Under the pieces are notes generated by a model. The model was given only the letters and a program-made list of their open reading frames with translations. It had not been told where the DNA came from and made no database searches. From Cryomorphaceae bacterium (GTDB taxonomy: Bacteria; Bacteroidota; Bacteroidia; Flavobacteriales; Schleiferiaceae), in assembly GCA_022565745.1 (NCBI GenBank), contig JAIUMB010000025.1, positions 1 to 19,346 of the forward strand: a stretch of DNA of 19,346 nt. Direction: 5' to 3'. Both the position numbers and the translations under genes were made by a program. Shown here one piece after another: positions 1 through 8,875 of the stretch. Within the stretch, counting starts at the first letter, position 1, and every line of letters starts with the position of its first letter.

Positions 1-136
1 AATACTTCTTACCTTCTAAATCCCATACATATACACCTTCGGCTTTGTCTATAACTACCGGAAGTGGGTGGTAATTGTGGGCACCGTATTTATTTTCAAG
101 TTCAATGGCTTGTTCAGAAGTTAATTTAGTAGACAT
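1..136 (-). CDS. rocD: ornithine--oxo-acid aminotransferase, N-terminal part only
   Basis: The first 45 codons of a gene on the minus strand run off the left edge of the window. The ATG is the complement of positions 134-136. The peptide contains KYGAHNYHPLPVVIDKAEG followed by VYVWDLEGKKY, which is the conserved N-terminus of PLP-dependent ornithine aminotransferase. That enzyme transfers the delta-amino group of ornithine to 2-oxoglutarate, giving glutamate semialdehyde, in the cytoplasm. The catalytic lysine region lies outside the window. The start is only 6 nt after the stop of the upstream AMP-binding ligase gene, so the two are probably co-transcribed. The identification rests on a short but characteristic segment; another class III aminotransferase is possible but less likely. 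Confidence 0.85.
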   Translation of the reverse strand, partial: MSTKLTSEQAIELENKYGAHNYHPLPVVIDKAEGVYVWDLEGKKY

Positions 137-142
137 AAAAAA

Positions 143-1213
143 TTAGTTTTTTTGATAAATCATTCGGCCTGCAAGTTCCGAAATATCATTGGGATAAAGA
201 AATATTTTTGGCTTGCCTGATGAAGTGTAAGCCCATTGATTTACAAGGTATATCTTTTTCGGTTGCCAGTACTTGGGCAGCATTTTAAACATCTTTAGCA
301 TTTTATCAATATCTGGATGGTTTAAAACAAGCAAAACGGGTACTTGTCCAAAATCATCATCTGGCACGCCAACCAGTTGCACGTTTTGACCACCAATGTC
401 TTTCCACAACCGATACCAATCATTGAGGTGAATTTTAATACCACCTGAATTGATGACGTGATCACCGCGATGTAAAAACACAAATCGGCGACTGTCGATC
501 AGCTTGACAACATCGTTGGTTTGTAGGTCTTTAATACCGAGCTCTTCATCGTTGATGATTAATGTGCCTTGATCTGATGTTGCAAAATGTACGCCTTGCA
601 GTGCTGTGAAATGGTTGCTCTTTCCTGGTTGCATCAATGCCACATTTGAAAGGGTTTCGGTCATTCCATAACTGTGAAAGACATTTGAAGGATACGACTT
701 AACTTCAGGTCTTAACACACCTCCACCGATAAGCACGCGCTTACATGTGGACAAGAATTTGGTGTTGGCATACCACTGAGCAGGAGTTACCGAAATTAAA
801 TCTACGGGCGTTTGCATGGGGATGCTTATGGATGGCTGACAAACGAAAAGTTTCATTTTAAAAATCAAAGCGCGGTAGAGTAGCATTCGGCCACCTGTAG
901 TTTCCGCTGGCAAAACCAGAGCTGAATCTCCTGAATCAATGCCCAAAGCCGACATGGTTCGCTTGGCACTGGCCTCAACTTGCTGAGCAGTAAAGCTTAT
1001 CTCTTTAGGCCTGCCCGTACTTCCGCTGCTGTTTAAATAAACATGTTTTCCGAGTAAAAAATCTTCGATATACGCCTTGATGTTTTGCATCTCCTCAGGC
1101 CAACCATCGGTGAGAATAGGTTTTGAAAAATCCAATTTAACATATGGATGATCTCCCATGGTATTGCATTCTATTGATATTGGTCTCGGCAAAAATACGC
1201 CGTTAATAAACAA
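143..1213 (-). CDS. menE: AMP-binding acyl-CoA ligase, probable O-succinylbenzoate-CoA ligase
   Basis: This is a member of the adenylate-forming (ANL) superfamily. Visible motifs in order are the phosphate-binding loop LNSSGSTGRPKEI (about residues 61-73), SYGMTET (about 181-187), GDHVINSGGIKI (about 252-263) and the C-terminal lysine motif SGKPKI. At about 356 residues it is much shorter than fatty-acyl-CoA ligases and matches the compact MenE of Bacteroidota, which activates O-succinylbenzoate with ATP and CoA in menaquinone synthesis. No other men gene is in the window, so MenE is inferred from family length and motifs. The given start is TTG; an ATG at 1159 would remove 18 residues. The longer form is preferred because the FINGV segment resembles the N-terminus of relatives, and an in-frame stop lies just upstream. 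No clear promoter was found in 1214-1325. It is followed closely by the aminotransferase gene. Confidence 0.8.
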   Translation of the reverse strand: MFINGVFLPRPISIECNTMGDHPYVKLDFSKPILTDGWPEEMQNIKAYIEDFLLGKHVYLNSSGSTGRPKEISFTAQQVEASAKRTMSALGIDSGDSALVLPAETTGGRMLLYRALIFKMKLFVCQPSISIPMQTPVDLISVTPAQWYANTKFLSTCKRVLIGGGVLRPEVKSYPSNVFHSYGMTETLSNVALMQPGKSNHFTALQGVHFATSDQGTLIINDEELGIKDLQTNDVVKLIDSRRFVFLHRGDHVINSGGIKIHLNDWYRLWKDIGGQNVQLVGVPDDDFGQVPVLLVLNHPDIDKMLKMFKMLPKYWQPKKIYLVNQWAYTSSGKPKIFLYPNDISELAGRMIYQKN

Positions 1214-1325
1214 CAGCAGATGCTAATAAATGTTGCTTTTTCAATTTGTTTTAAGCTTCTATTTACATCCACTTTTAAAGAAAAAAAGACTTCCTTATCG
1301 GCTTAGGCCAATCTCCTGACAGCCA

Positions 1326-2063
1326 TTGGGAGCAACACAAACCCGTGACGCTATGATTTACATATCTGGCAACAGTCGCGTGAGCATTACCAACTCCACC
1401 TTTTCCACCAGTGACCGTTACGGATTAAGAGTAACCAGCGAAAATGGTGTGTTGCCCGACTTTAAAGACAATGTCATAAAGCATTGTGATTTATACCCAA
1501 TTGGTCTTGATAATTTCTACCAATGCATTAACTTTGATGCAAGTTCAGATTTCAGTCAAGGGAACTCTAACAATGTTGTTCGCGTGAATAGCAGAAGGGT
1601 TGTGCAGTCATTAACCATTCCAAAACTTAGTGGCCCCTATGAATTGCACGGAAGTGTGCAGTTTGATAATGAAGTAGAGGTAGAAGCTGGCACGCACATT
1701 AAAATGGCTGCTGGTTCAAGAATTACCATTAATAGCAACAGTTCGTTAAAGTGTATTGGCACAACAACAGAACGCATAATCTTCGAAGGCAGTCAAGCCG
1801 CACCCGGCTTTTTTGATTGCATAAGATTCAATAACACCAACAACCTAAACAATGAGTTTCAGTTTGTGGATGTCAACTATGGTGGAGGAAGCAACATTTA
1901 CCCAGCTGCCATTTACTTGTCTTCCTCATCTATATTTAAAATGGGTAATTCAAGTGTGAATCACAGCTCCAGTAATGGCATTTCTGGCAGCAACAATGCC
2001 GTATTTGAAGACGATGGAAACAACACTTTCAACGGCAACGTTTTAGACGACATCGACCTCTAA
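1326..2063 (+). pseudogene. 5'-truncated paralogue of the downstream beta-helix lipoprotein gene
   Basis: This open frame of 245 codons aligns without large gaps to the last ~243 residues of the 406-residue lipoprotein at 2272-3492. Both end in GDIDL or DDIDL, and both contain EVEAGTxIKM/EIEAGTNIKM, SLKC, EGSQ and DVNYGGG. Similarity starts abruptly near 1329, at the point matching GGGDSRRDA (about residue 164) of the intact copy. Signal peptide, lipobox, the CTDP module and most of the first repeat are missing. The only in-frame start is a TTG, and an in-frame TGA lies three codons before it. The copies differ at many bases, so the duplication is not recent, yet no stop or frameshift interrupts the remaining frame. 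I call it a deletion remnant. A shortened protein is possible, but without a signal peptide it could not reach the envelope. It keeps its own terminator. Confidence 0.65.
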
Positions 2064-2092
2064 CTTTTGCTGTAATTTTTCTTTCATAACCA

Positions 2093-2123
2093 AGAGCTGC
2101 TCAGTTGAGCGGCTCTTTTTTTT
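2093..2123 (+). terminator. intrinsic terminator after the truncated lipoprotein gene
   Basis: A 10-bp stem (AGAGCTGCTC with GAGCGGCTCT, one G-T pair) with a 4-nt AGTT loop is followed directly by eight T residues. It lies 30 nt after the stop codon at 2063. Confidence 0.85.
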
Positions 2124-2233
2124 GCAACTCCCTCATTCGTGCAGAATTATACTATTTTAAAATTATCATATTTCATTAATTTTTGTTTTACAGTTAATTA
2201 TAATAAATTTTTTACCATAAATAGTTTGCACTA

Positions 2234-2241
2234 TATATTTG
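2234..2241 (+). promoter_or_regulatory. Bacteroidota -7 promoter box (TATATTTG)
   Basis: TATATTTG fits the TAnnTTTG consensus of the Bacteroidota primary sigma factor and lies 30 nt before the lipoprotein start at 2272. The region upstream is very AT-rich. No convincing -33 TTG was found at the right distance. Confidence 0.6.
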
Positions 2242-2271
2242 CAAAAAACACCAACTAAACTAAATCAAGTC

Positions 2272-3492
2272 ATGAAAAAACCAATGTTACGCAAACTCTA
2301 TTTTATTCCTGCTCTTTTTATTGCACTTCTCATGCATTCGTGTTCTAATAATGAAGGCTGTACTGACCCTGTAGCCATTAACTACGATGAAAATGCTGAA
2401 GAAGACGATGGCAGCTGCGAGTATGACGAAGGCGACCCTCAAGAAATATCTGGCACCATCAACACCCCCACAACTTTTTCCAACATTTTCTCATCTAAGC
2501 ATGTGTATGACTACATTGTAACTGGGAATGTTACCATTGATGCTGCTGTTACTATTGATCCCGGTGTAAGGATACTTATGAAGTCAGGTGCGCAAATTAC
2601 TGTTCGTTCAGAAGGATCATTAGATATAAGCGGCACCCCTGAGGACTCCATCATCATAAGAGGCGAACAAAATATACCAGGGTTTTGGAACTTTATTCGA
2701 TTCAACGCTAGCAACAATCCAAACAACAAAATAATATACGCAGGTATTTATAATGGCGGTGGAGACAGTCGACGAGACGCCGTGGTCTATCTTTCAAGAA
2801 ACAGCAGACTGAGCATTGAGAACACAACGATAGCCGTTAGTGAAAGAAATGGATTTGTATCCAGTGGCAGTGATGCCGTGATACCAAGTTTTAAAAACAA
2901 CCTCATAAAAAGCTGTAACCTCTACCCTGTAGAGCTAAATAATTTTTATCAGTCAGTCAATTTTGATGCCAGCAGCTCATTTGATGAGAGCAATGGTGTT
3001 AACTTTGTACGTGTTGGAAACACCACAATACCCAATGCTTTTACCATTCCAAAAATCAATGGCTACTACGAAAAGCACGGCAACACATCACTTGATGGAG
3101 ACGTTGAAATTGAAGCCGGTACAAATATTAAAATGGGGGCAGGTTCAAGAATTACCGTTAGAAGTAGCGGATCTCTAAAATGCAGCGGATCTCCATCTGA
3201 ACGCATTACCATAGAAGGCTCTCAAGAGGTTGAAGGTTTTTTTGAATGCATTAGATATAATGGATCAAACAATCCTAATAATGAGTTTCAATATGTAGAT
3301 GTCAATTACGGAGGAGGCGATAGCAGGTACGATGCTGCAATATATCTCTCTTCAAACTCCAGATTCAAAATGGGTAACTCAAGCATCAATTACAGCGCCC
3401 GCTATGGGCTATCAGGCGGGAACAGCGCAATATTTGACGACGACGGGAACAACACATTTACCGGAAACCTCTTGGGGGATATTGATTTGTAA
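2272..3492 (+). CDS. lipoprotein with CTDP/DDGSC module and two tandem beta-helix-like repeats
   Basis: The ATG at 2272 is preferred over an upstream TTG because it gives a clean lipoprotein signal: MKKPMLRK, a hydrophobic stretch, then LLMHSC with C24 as the lipidation site. Next comes the module CTDPVAINYDENAEEDDGSC (residues 30-49), common at the N-terminus of Bacteroidota surface proteins. Two homologous halves follow, about residues 78-215 and 255-400. Each has the order xGxxIxMxxGxxITVRSxGSL, EGSQ/RGEQ, FIRFNxSNNPNN or CIRYNGSNNPNN, NGGGDSRRDA or NYGGGDSRYDA, and YLSxNSR. The short, Asn- and Gly-rich, regularly spaced strands suggest a right-handed parallel beta-helix. The likely location is the outer membrane surface; the ligand is unknown. 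It has its own promoter and terminator, and a truncated paralogue lies just upstream. Confidence 0.88.
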   Translation: MKKPMLRKLYFIPALFIALLMHSCSNNEGCTDPVAINYDENAEEDDGSCEYDEGDPQEISGTINTPTTFSNIFSSKHVYDYIVTGNVTIDAAVTIDPGVRILMKSGAQITVRSEGSLDISGTPEDSIIIRGEQNIPGFWNFIRFNASNNPNNKIIYAGIYNGGGDSRRDAVVYLSRNSRLSIENTTIAVSERNGFVSSGSDAVIPSFKNNLIKSCNLYPVELNNFYQSVNFDASSSFDESNGVNFVRVGNTTIPNAFTIPKINGYYEKHGNTSLDGDVEIEAGTNIKMGAGSRITVRSSGSLKCSGSPSERITIEGSQEVEGFFECIRYNGSNNPNNEFQYVDVNYGGGDSRYDAAIYLSSNSRFKMGNSSINYSARYGLSGGNSAIFDDDGNNTFTGNLLGDIDL

Positions 3493-3534
3493 TACACAAA
3501 TACAATAAAGTCTGTCTACTTACTCGATTGAATT

Positions 3535-3566
3535 GGGGCTGCAATTAATTGCAGCTCCTTTTTTTT
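3535..3566 (+). terminator. intrinsic terminator after the beta-helix lipoprotein gene
   Basis: The self-complementary stem GGGGCTGCAATT/AATTGCAGCTCC (one G-T pair) is followed by eight T residues. It lies 43 nt after the stop codon at 3492. Confidence 0.85.
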
Positions 3567-3638
3567 ACGCAAATCACACTATTATTTTAACCACCAAATA
3601 CGATACATTTGACTTTGGTATTTTGCACAAATGCCCTA

Positions 3639-3668
3639 TTGTTTAAGCCGCTCAAATAAGTATATTTG
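3639..3668 (+). promoter_or_regulatory. promoter for the ettA-pheT-hydrolase unit
   Basis: The -7 box TATATTTG (3661-3668) fits TAnnTTTG. A TTG at 3639-3641 lies 19 nt upstream, the expected spacing for the -33 element. The ettA start codon is 23 nt downstream, giving a short leader. Confidence 0.7.
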
Positions 3669-3691
3669 CGCATTCTAATAAACGGGTAATT

Positions 3692-5389
3692 ATGTCTGAC
3701 GATAAAAAAGTTATTTTCTCCATGAGCGGGGTTACAAAAACCTATAGCTCAAACAACAAAACTGTTTTAAAAGATATTTATTTAAGCTTTTACTACGGCG
3801 CTAAAATTGGAATTCTGGGTCTCAACGGCTCGGGAAAATCTACACTTTTAAAAATCATCGCCGGTATTGATAAAAACTACCAAGGCGATGTGGTGTTTTC
3901 TCCGGGTTACAAAGTCGGCTATCTCGAGCAAGAACCACAATTGGACGAAAGCAAGACGGTTATTGAAGTGGTTCGTGAAGGTGCAGCGGAAACTGTAGCG
4001 CTTTTAGAAGAATACAACAAAATCAACGATGACTTTGGTTTACCTGAGGTCTATGAGAACCCCGATAAGATGGAAAAGCTCATGAACCGTCAAGCCGAAC
4101 TACAAGATAAAATTGACGCCTCTAACGCATGGGAACTCGACACGGAACTCGAACGTGCCATGAGTGCATTGAATTGTCCGGAAAGCGACACCCCAATCAG
4201 CGTCCTTTCGGGAGGTGAACGCCGACGCGTAGCACTTTGCCGACTATTGATTTCAACACCAGATATCCTTCTGCTCGACGAGCCCACCAACCACTTAGAT
4301 GCGGAGTCGGTGCATTGGCTGGAGCAGCACTTACAGCAGTATAAAGGAACCGTTATTGCGGTAACACACGACCGCTACTTTCTTGACAATGTAGCCGGTT
4401 GGATTCTTGAGCTCGATCGAGGCGAAGGCATTCCGTGGAAAGGCAACTACTCCAGTTGGTTAGACCAAAAGGCCAAACGTTTGGCACAAGAAGAAAAGCA
4501 GGCCAGTAAAAAACGCAAAACGCTTGAACGCGAACTTGAGTGGGTGCGTATGAACCCCAAAGGTCGCCAAGCCAAATCTAAAGCACGTCTAAGCAACTAC
4601 GAAAAACTACTGAGTCAAGAAGAAAAAGAACAAGAGCAAAAGCTGGAAATCTTCATTCCGCCTGGTCCCCGCTTGGGCACCAATGTGATTGAAGCCAAAG
4701 ATGTCAAGAAAGCATTTGGCGATAAACTCTTGTATGAGAATTTAAACTTCAACCTTCCTCCTGCCGGTATCGTCGGTATTGTTGGGCCAAATGGCGCCGG
4801 TAAAACCACCATTTTCCGCATGATAATGGGGCAAGAACAACCGAATGAAGGCACATTCAATATTGGCGAAACTGTCAAAATTGCCTATGTAGATCAGTCG
4901 CATGAAAAACTGGTAGCCGATAAGTCCATTCACCAAATCATTGCCGATGGCGAAGAAGAATTTGAACTCGGTGGCCGACGTGTTAACGCCCGTGCATATT
5001 TGAGCCGGTTCAACTTTGCCGGACAAGATCAGAGCAAGCAAGTTGGCGTGCTATCTGGTGGTGAACGCAACCGCTTACACTTGGCCATGGCATTGAAAGA
5101 AGGTGGCAACGTACTTCTCCTGGATGAGCCTACCAACGACCTTGATATAAATACGTTGAGAGCGCTTGAAGAGGCGCTAGACAACTTTGCCGGTTGCGCC
5201 GTTATCATCAGTCACGACCGCTGGTTCCTCGACCGGGTATGTACGCATATTTTGGCTTTTGAAGGCGACGCACAAGTGTACTACTTCGAAGGCGGGTATA
5301 CCGACTATGAAGAAAACAAGAAAAAGCGCCTTGGCAATACAGCCGGTACAAGATTTAAGTATAAAAAACTCAAAAAAGACGGTGTGTAA
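3692..5389 (+). CDS. ettA: energy-dependent translational throttle protein EttA (ABC-F ATPase)
   Basis: This is a soluble tandem ABC ATPase of the ABC-F family with no membrane segments. The first domain has Walker A GLNGSGKST (residues 43-51), signature LSGGERRR (about 171) and Walker B ILLLDEPTNHLD (about 192). The linker after the first domain is rich in Lys, Glu and Arg and contains WVRMNPKGRQAKSKARL, as in the EttA P-site tRNA-interaction motif region. The second domain has GPNGAGKTT (about 364), LSGGERNR (about 453) and VLLLDEPTNDLD (about 474). PGPRLGTNVIEA before the second domain is typical of EttA. At 565 residues it is close to the roughly 555 of the E. coli protein. EttA binds the ribosomal E site and gates the first peptide bonds according to ATP/ADP. 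It is the first gene of a translation-related unit with pheT 45 nt downstream. Another ABC-F subtype is possible but less likely. Confidence 0.93.
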   Translation: MSDDKKVIFSMSGVTKTYSSNNKTVLKDIYLSFYYGAKIGILGLNGSGKSTLLKIIAGIDKNYQGDVVFSPGYKVGYLEQEPQLDESKTVIEVVREGAAETVALLEEYNKINDDFGLPEVYENPDKMEKLMNRQAELQDKIDASNAWELDTELERAMSALNCPESDTPISVLSGGERRRVALCRLLISTPDILLLDEPTNHLDAESVHWLEQHLQQYKGTVIAVTHDRYFLDNVAGWILELDRGEGIPWKGNYSSWLDQKAKRLAQEEKQASKKRKTLERELEWVRMNPKGRQAKSKARLSNYEKLLSQEEKEQEQKLEIFIPPGPRLGTNVIEAKDVKKAFGDKLLYENLNFNLPPAGIVGIVGPNGAGKTTIFRMIMGQEQPNEGTFNIGETVKIAYVDQSHEKLVADKSIHQIIADGEEEFELGGRRVNARAYLSRFNFAGQDQSKQVGVLSGGERNRLHLAMALKEGGNVLLLDEPTNDLDINTLRALEEALDNFAGCAVIISHDRWFLDRVCTHILAFEGDAQVYYFEGGYTDYEENKKKRLGNTAGTRFKYKKLKKDGV

Positions 5390-5434
5390 ACCACCCACAT
5401 ACGCGTTTTTTTCACCACAAACTAAATCACATTC

Positions 5435-7846
5435 ATGAAGATTGCATACGGTTGGCTCAAAGATTATTTTCCCACAGAGATATCACTGGATGATGCGGCT
5501 GAGATTTTAACGGATATTGGCCTTGAGGTTGAAGGGGTAGAATCATTCACCTCTATTCCTGGAAAACTAGAAGGTGTGGTTGTAGGCCACGTATTAACTT
5601 GTGGCAAGCACCCTAATGCCGACCGTTTATCGTTGACCACTGTTGATATTGGTGATAAAGAACCCGTTCAAATCGTATGCGGAGCCCCCAATGTTGCTGA
5701 AGGACAATATGTGCTTGTCGCTACCGTTGGATGCACCATCTACCCCAATGAAGGCGATCCACTAAAAATAAAAAAGGGGAAAATTCGTGGCGAAGTGTCT
5801 ATGGGAATGATTTGTGCGGAAGACGAGTTGGGACTGGGACATTCACACGACGGCATTATGGTACTCAAAGCTCCTGCCACGCCAGGAACGCCTGCATCTG
5901 AACTCTTTCCTGTTTTTAATGACGATATTTTTGAGATCGGACTCACCCCCAACAGAAGCGACGCCATGTGCCATTATGGCGTTGCCCGCGATCTGAATGC
6001 AGCATTGCGCAGCAGACACCAAGTTCATGTGCCGCTTAACCTTAAATCTACCGCCGATTTTGTGGTCGCCGACAATACTGAGCCCATAAAAATCACCATC
6101 AAAGACAGCGAACGCTGTATGCGTTATGCCGGCCTTCGAATTTCTGGCATCAAGATGACCAAATCTCCAGCTTGGATGCAGGCCAGATTAAAGTCTATCG
6201 GACTTCGCCCCATTAATTTGGCCGTGGATGTTACCAATTACGTTCTTCACGAAACAGGTCATCCGCTACATGCATTTGATGCCAAAAAAATCAGCGGTCA
6301 ACACATCATCATCCAAACCTTACCCGCAGGCACCAAACTCACTACCCTTGACGACGTAGAACGTTCACTGCACGAGGATGACTTGTGTATTTGTGATGAA
6401 CAAGGTCCTCTTGTACTCGCTGGGGTATTTGGTGGTGAACGTGCAGAAGTTGACAACCAAACCACCGATATTTTTCTAGAAAGCGCCTTGTTTAATCCTG
6501 TAAGTGTGCGTAAAACGGCACGCCGACACGGACTAAACACCGACGCTTCGTTTCGTTATGAGCGCGGTGTAGACCCAGAAATGAGCATTTACGCCTTGCG
6601 CCGCGCTGCCCTATTGATCAAATCCATTGGCGGTGGAAAAATAACCATGAACATCGATGATGTTTACCCTCAACCTGTCGTACCGCGTGAAATAACCCTT
6701 CGCTTTGAAAAAGTTCAAGCGCTCATAGGTAAAAACATTCCCGACCCCACCATTAAAGAAATTCTAAGTCACCTCGACATTAAAATCAAACGCGAAGTGG
6801 CCAATAAAGTGGTGGTTGAAGTTCCCGCCTACCGCGCAGATGTGACCAGAGAAGCAGACCTCATTGAAGAAGTCCTTCGAATTTACGGATTCAACAATGT
6901 GGAAGTCAGCGGAAAAATGACCATCAGCGTACCTCAGCATCGCCCCAATAAACGCGCTCAACTAGAAGATGCCGTTAGTCAAAAACTATGCGGCCGTGGA
7001 TTTAGTGAGTGTGTCAACAACTCATTGACCAAAAGCAGTTTCGCAGAAGAAGGTGCCGTAGACATCCTCAACCCACTGAGTTCTGATTTGGGTATAATGC
7101 GTATGAGCCTAATACCCGGACTGATAGAAAATGCTGCCTTCAACGTCAATCGTAAAAACCGACATTTAAAGCTGTTTGAATGGGGGAATGTGTATCGCAA
7201 AACCAACAAAGGATTTCAAGAAGACGCGCGACTTACACTGCTCATGACCGGCACAACCATTGAGGAAAATTGGTTGACAGCAGCACAAGAAAGCAGCGTC
7301 TTTCACTTAAGCGGAACCCTTCATCACTTAATGGACGCATGGGGCATGGAAATCAATGATTACCGTCCTTGTACAAATGCACACCTAGAAGGTGGCGTAT
7401 CCCTTTATTACAACAATCATTGGCTGGCAGATATTGGCGTGATACAAGCCGATCTGAGAAAAAAGCTAGACTTAAGTCAAGATGCATTTGTCGCCGAAAT
7501 CAATTGGACGCTGGTAGAAAGCTGCATAACCGCCAGGAAACAATCTTTCCGAGCCATTCCTCGTTACCCATCGGTAAGACGAGATTTGGCGTTGGTGCTT
7601 CCGGAAGAAGTCAAGTATATTGACCTGGTGAATGCTGTCCAAAAAGCAGAGCAAAAGTTATTGAAATCCGTCAACCTGTTTGACGTTTACAAAGGCAAGA
7701 ACATTCCTGAAGGGAAGATATCCTATGCCTTGTCTTTTGTACTTCAAGATGAAAACAAAACGCTTACGGACAAGCAGATCGAAAAAGCCATGCAAAACAT
7801 TCAATCTGCTTTGGAGAAAAACTTTGCCGCCTCCCTTCGTGTATAA
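5435..7846 (+). CDS. pheT: phenylalanine--tRNA ligase beta subunit
   Basis: The beta subunit of the alpha2-beta2 phenylalanyl-tRNA synthetase has 803 residues here, full length for the family. The N-terminus MKIAYGWLKDYFP is characteristic. A tRNA-binding OB-fold domain spans about residues 40-150 (GHVLTCGKHPNADRLS, QIVCGAPNVAEGQ, MICAEDELGLG). TPNRSDAMCHYGVARDL is followed by the B3/B4 editing region (about 210-370, with RPINLAVDVTNYVLHETGHP and HAFDA). The B5 domain is at about 405-475, the catalytic-like core (YRADVTREADLIEEVLRIYG) follows, and the ferredoxin-like anticodon-binding domain ends the protein (FRAIPRYPSVRRDLALVLP to the C-terminus). pheS is not adjacent; separated pheS and pheT are common in this phylum. 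The ATG at 5435 is clear. The gene lies between ettA and a hydrolase starting 6 nt after its stop. Confidence 0.97.
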   Translation: MKIAYGWLKDYFPTEISLDDAAEILTDIGLEVEGVESFTSIPGKLEGVVVGHVLTCGKHPNADRLSLTTVDIGDKEPVQIVCGAPNVAEGQYVLVATVGCTIYPNEGDPLKIKKGKIRGEVSMGMICAEDELGLGHSHDGIMVLKAPATPGTPASELFPVFNDDIFEIGLTPNRSDAMCHYGVARDLNAALRSRHQVHVPLNLKSTADFVVADNTEPIKITIKDSERCMRYAGLRISGIKMTKSPAWMQARLKSIGLRPINLAVDVTNYVLHETGHPLHAFDAKKISGQHIIIQTLPAGTKLTTLDDVERSLHEDDLCICDEQGPLVLAGVFGGERAEVDNQTTDIFLESALFNPVSVRKTARRHGLNTDASFRYERGVDPEMSIYALRRAALLIKSIGGGKITMNIDDVYPQPVVPREITLRFEKVQALIGKNIPDPTIKEILSHLDIKIKREVANKVVVEVPAYRADVTREADLIEEVLRIYGFNNVEVSGKMTISVPQHRPNKRAQLEDAVSQKLCGRGFSECVNNSLTKSSFAEEGAVDILNPLSSDLGIMRMSLIPGLIENAAFNVNRKNRHLKLFEWGNVYRKTNKGFQEDARLTLLMTGTTIEENWLTAAQESSVFHLSGTLHHLMDAWGMEINDYRPCTNAHLEGGVSLYYNNHWLADIGVIQADLRKKLDLSQDAFVAEINWTLVESCITARKQSFRAIPRYPSVRRDLALVLPEEVKYIDLVNAVQKAEQKLLKSVNLFDVYKGKNIPEGKISYALSFVLQDENKTLTDKQIEKAMQNIQSALEKNFAASLRV

Positions 7847-7852
7847 ACATAC

Positions 7853-8755
7853 ATGTTAACCATTGCTTTTGCCGACATCTACGAGCATCCTCTCCCCGAG
7901 GGTCATCGTTTTCCCATGGAGAAATACGGCCTGCTGCCCCGACAGTTGAAATACGACGGAACAGCTGCCGATGACAATTTTTTTATTCCTACGCCTGCCG
8001 AGGTGGAAGATATCTTGCGGGTACACGACAAAGCGTACTGGCAAAGATTGAAGGAACTACAGTTATCAAAAAGCGAGCAACGGCGTTCGGGTTTTCCCCT
8101 AAGCAAAGCATTGGTTGACCGCGAAATTACCATTGCTGGTGGCAGCATTCAAAACCTATACTACGCCCAAAAATATGGATGCTCATTGAATGTAGCCGGA
8201 GGTACCCACCACGCATATTCAGATCGAGCAGAAGGGTTTTGTTTGTTAAACGACATCGCCATATCTGCTGCTCATGGGCTCCATAAAAGATTAATCAAGA
8301 AAGCCTTGGTGGTTGACTTAGATGTGCATCAAGGCAATGGTACAGCCAAAATATTTGCCCAAACTGCAGATGTATTTACCTTTAGTATGCACGGAGAAAA
8401 AAACTATCCCCTGCATAAAGAAACGTCTGACTTAGATATCGCCTTAGCTGATGACACCAACGATGAGACCTATCTCAACATACTCAACGACACGCTAAAG
8501 ACACTGCGTAAAAAAGCAGATCCCGATGTTATCTATTTCCAAGCGGGGGTAGATGTTTTGGCATCCGACAAGCTAGGAAGATTAGGGTTAAGTATCGAAG
8601 GGTGTCGCCAGAGAGATCAAATCGTTTTTGATTTTGCCTTCAGACACAGTATCCCTGTAGCCGTAAGCATGGGAGGTGGCTATAGCAAACACCTACCCGA
8701 TATCGTCAATGCGCATGCAAATACCTTTCGCGAAGCGAGAAAAATTTTCTTTTAA
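7853..8755 (+). CDS. histone deacetylase-like (AcuC/class II type) zinc hydrolase
   Basis: A 300-residue protein of the arginase/deacetylase fold. All active-site elements are visible: the tandem histidines in GGTHHAY (H119, H120), zinc ligands in VDLDVHQGNG (D157, H159) and in QAGVDVLASDKLG (D234), and the transition-state tyrosine in MGGGY (Y277). The N-terminus IYEHPLPEGHRFPMEKYGLLP is typical of the bacterial subgroup often annotated as histone deacetylase or acetoin utilization protein. Bacterial members remove acetyl groups from proteins, polyamines or other small amides; the substrate here cannot be read from sequence. No signal peptide is present, so it is cytoplasmic. The ATG lies 6 nt after the pheT stop, so it is almost certainly co-transcribed and perhaps translationally coupled with pheT. 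No terminator was recognised just after it. Confidence 0.88.
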   Translation: MLTIAFADIYEHPLPEGHRFPMEKYGLLPRQLKYDGTAADDNFFIPTPAEVEDILRVHDKAYWQRLKELQLSKSEQRRSGFPLSKALVDREITIAGGSIQNLYYAQKYGCSLNVAGGTHHAYSDRAEGFCLLNDIAISAAHGLHKRLIKKALVVDLDVHQGNGTAKIFAQTADVFTFSMHGEKNYPLHKETSDLDIALADDTNDETYLNILNDTLKTLRKKADPDVIYFQAGVDVLASDKLGRLGLSIEGCRQRDQIVFDFAFRHSIPVAVSMGGGYSKHLPDIVNAHANTFREARKIFF

Positions 8756-8774
8756 CGAATTGGTTATTGGCTTG

Positions 8775-8782
8775 TATATTTG
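8775..8782 (+). promoter_or_regulatory. Bacteroidota -7 promoter box (TATATTTG) for the lipoprotein pair
   Basis: TATATTTG matches TAnnTTTG in the 120-nt gap between the deacetylase-like gene and the first lipoprotein gene, 93 nt before that start codon. A -33 element at ideal spacing was not found. Confidence 0.55.
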
Positions 8783-8875
8783 TACGTACTTTATTAAAAA
8801 TAACAATATGCTTTAATCCACTCAATTTTTTGGACATTAAGGCGTTTTATTTTAAAAACCTATAGACGAATCAAC

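Noticed and set aside
4742..5041. Minus-strand reading frame of about 100 codons inside ettA
   Set aside because: It is a shadow of the second ATPase domain of ettA, which is fully conserved in its own frame.
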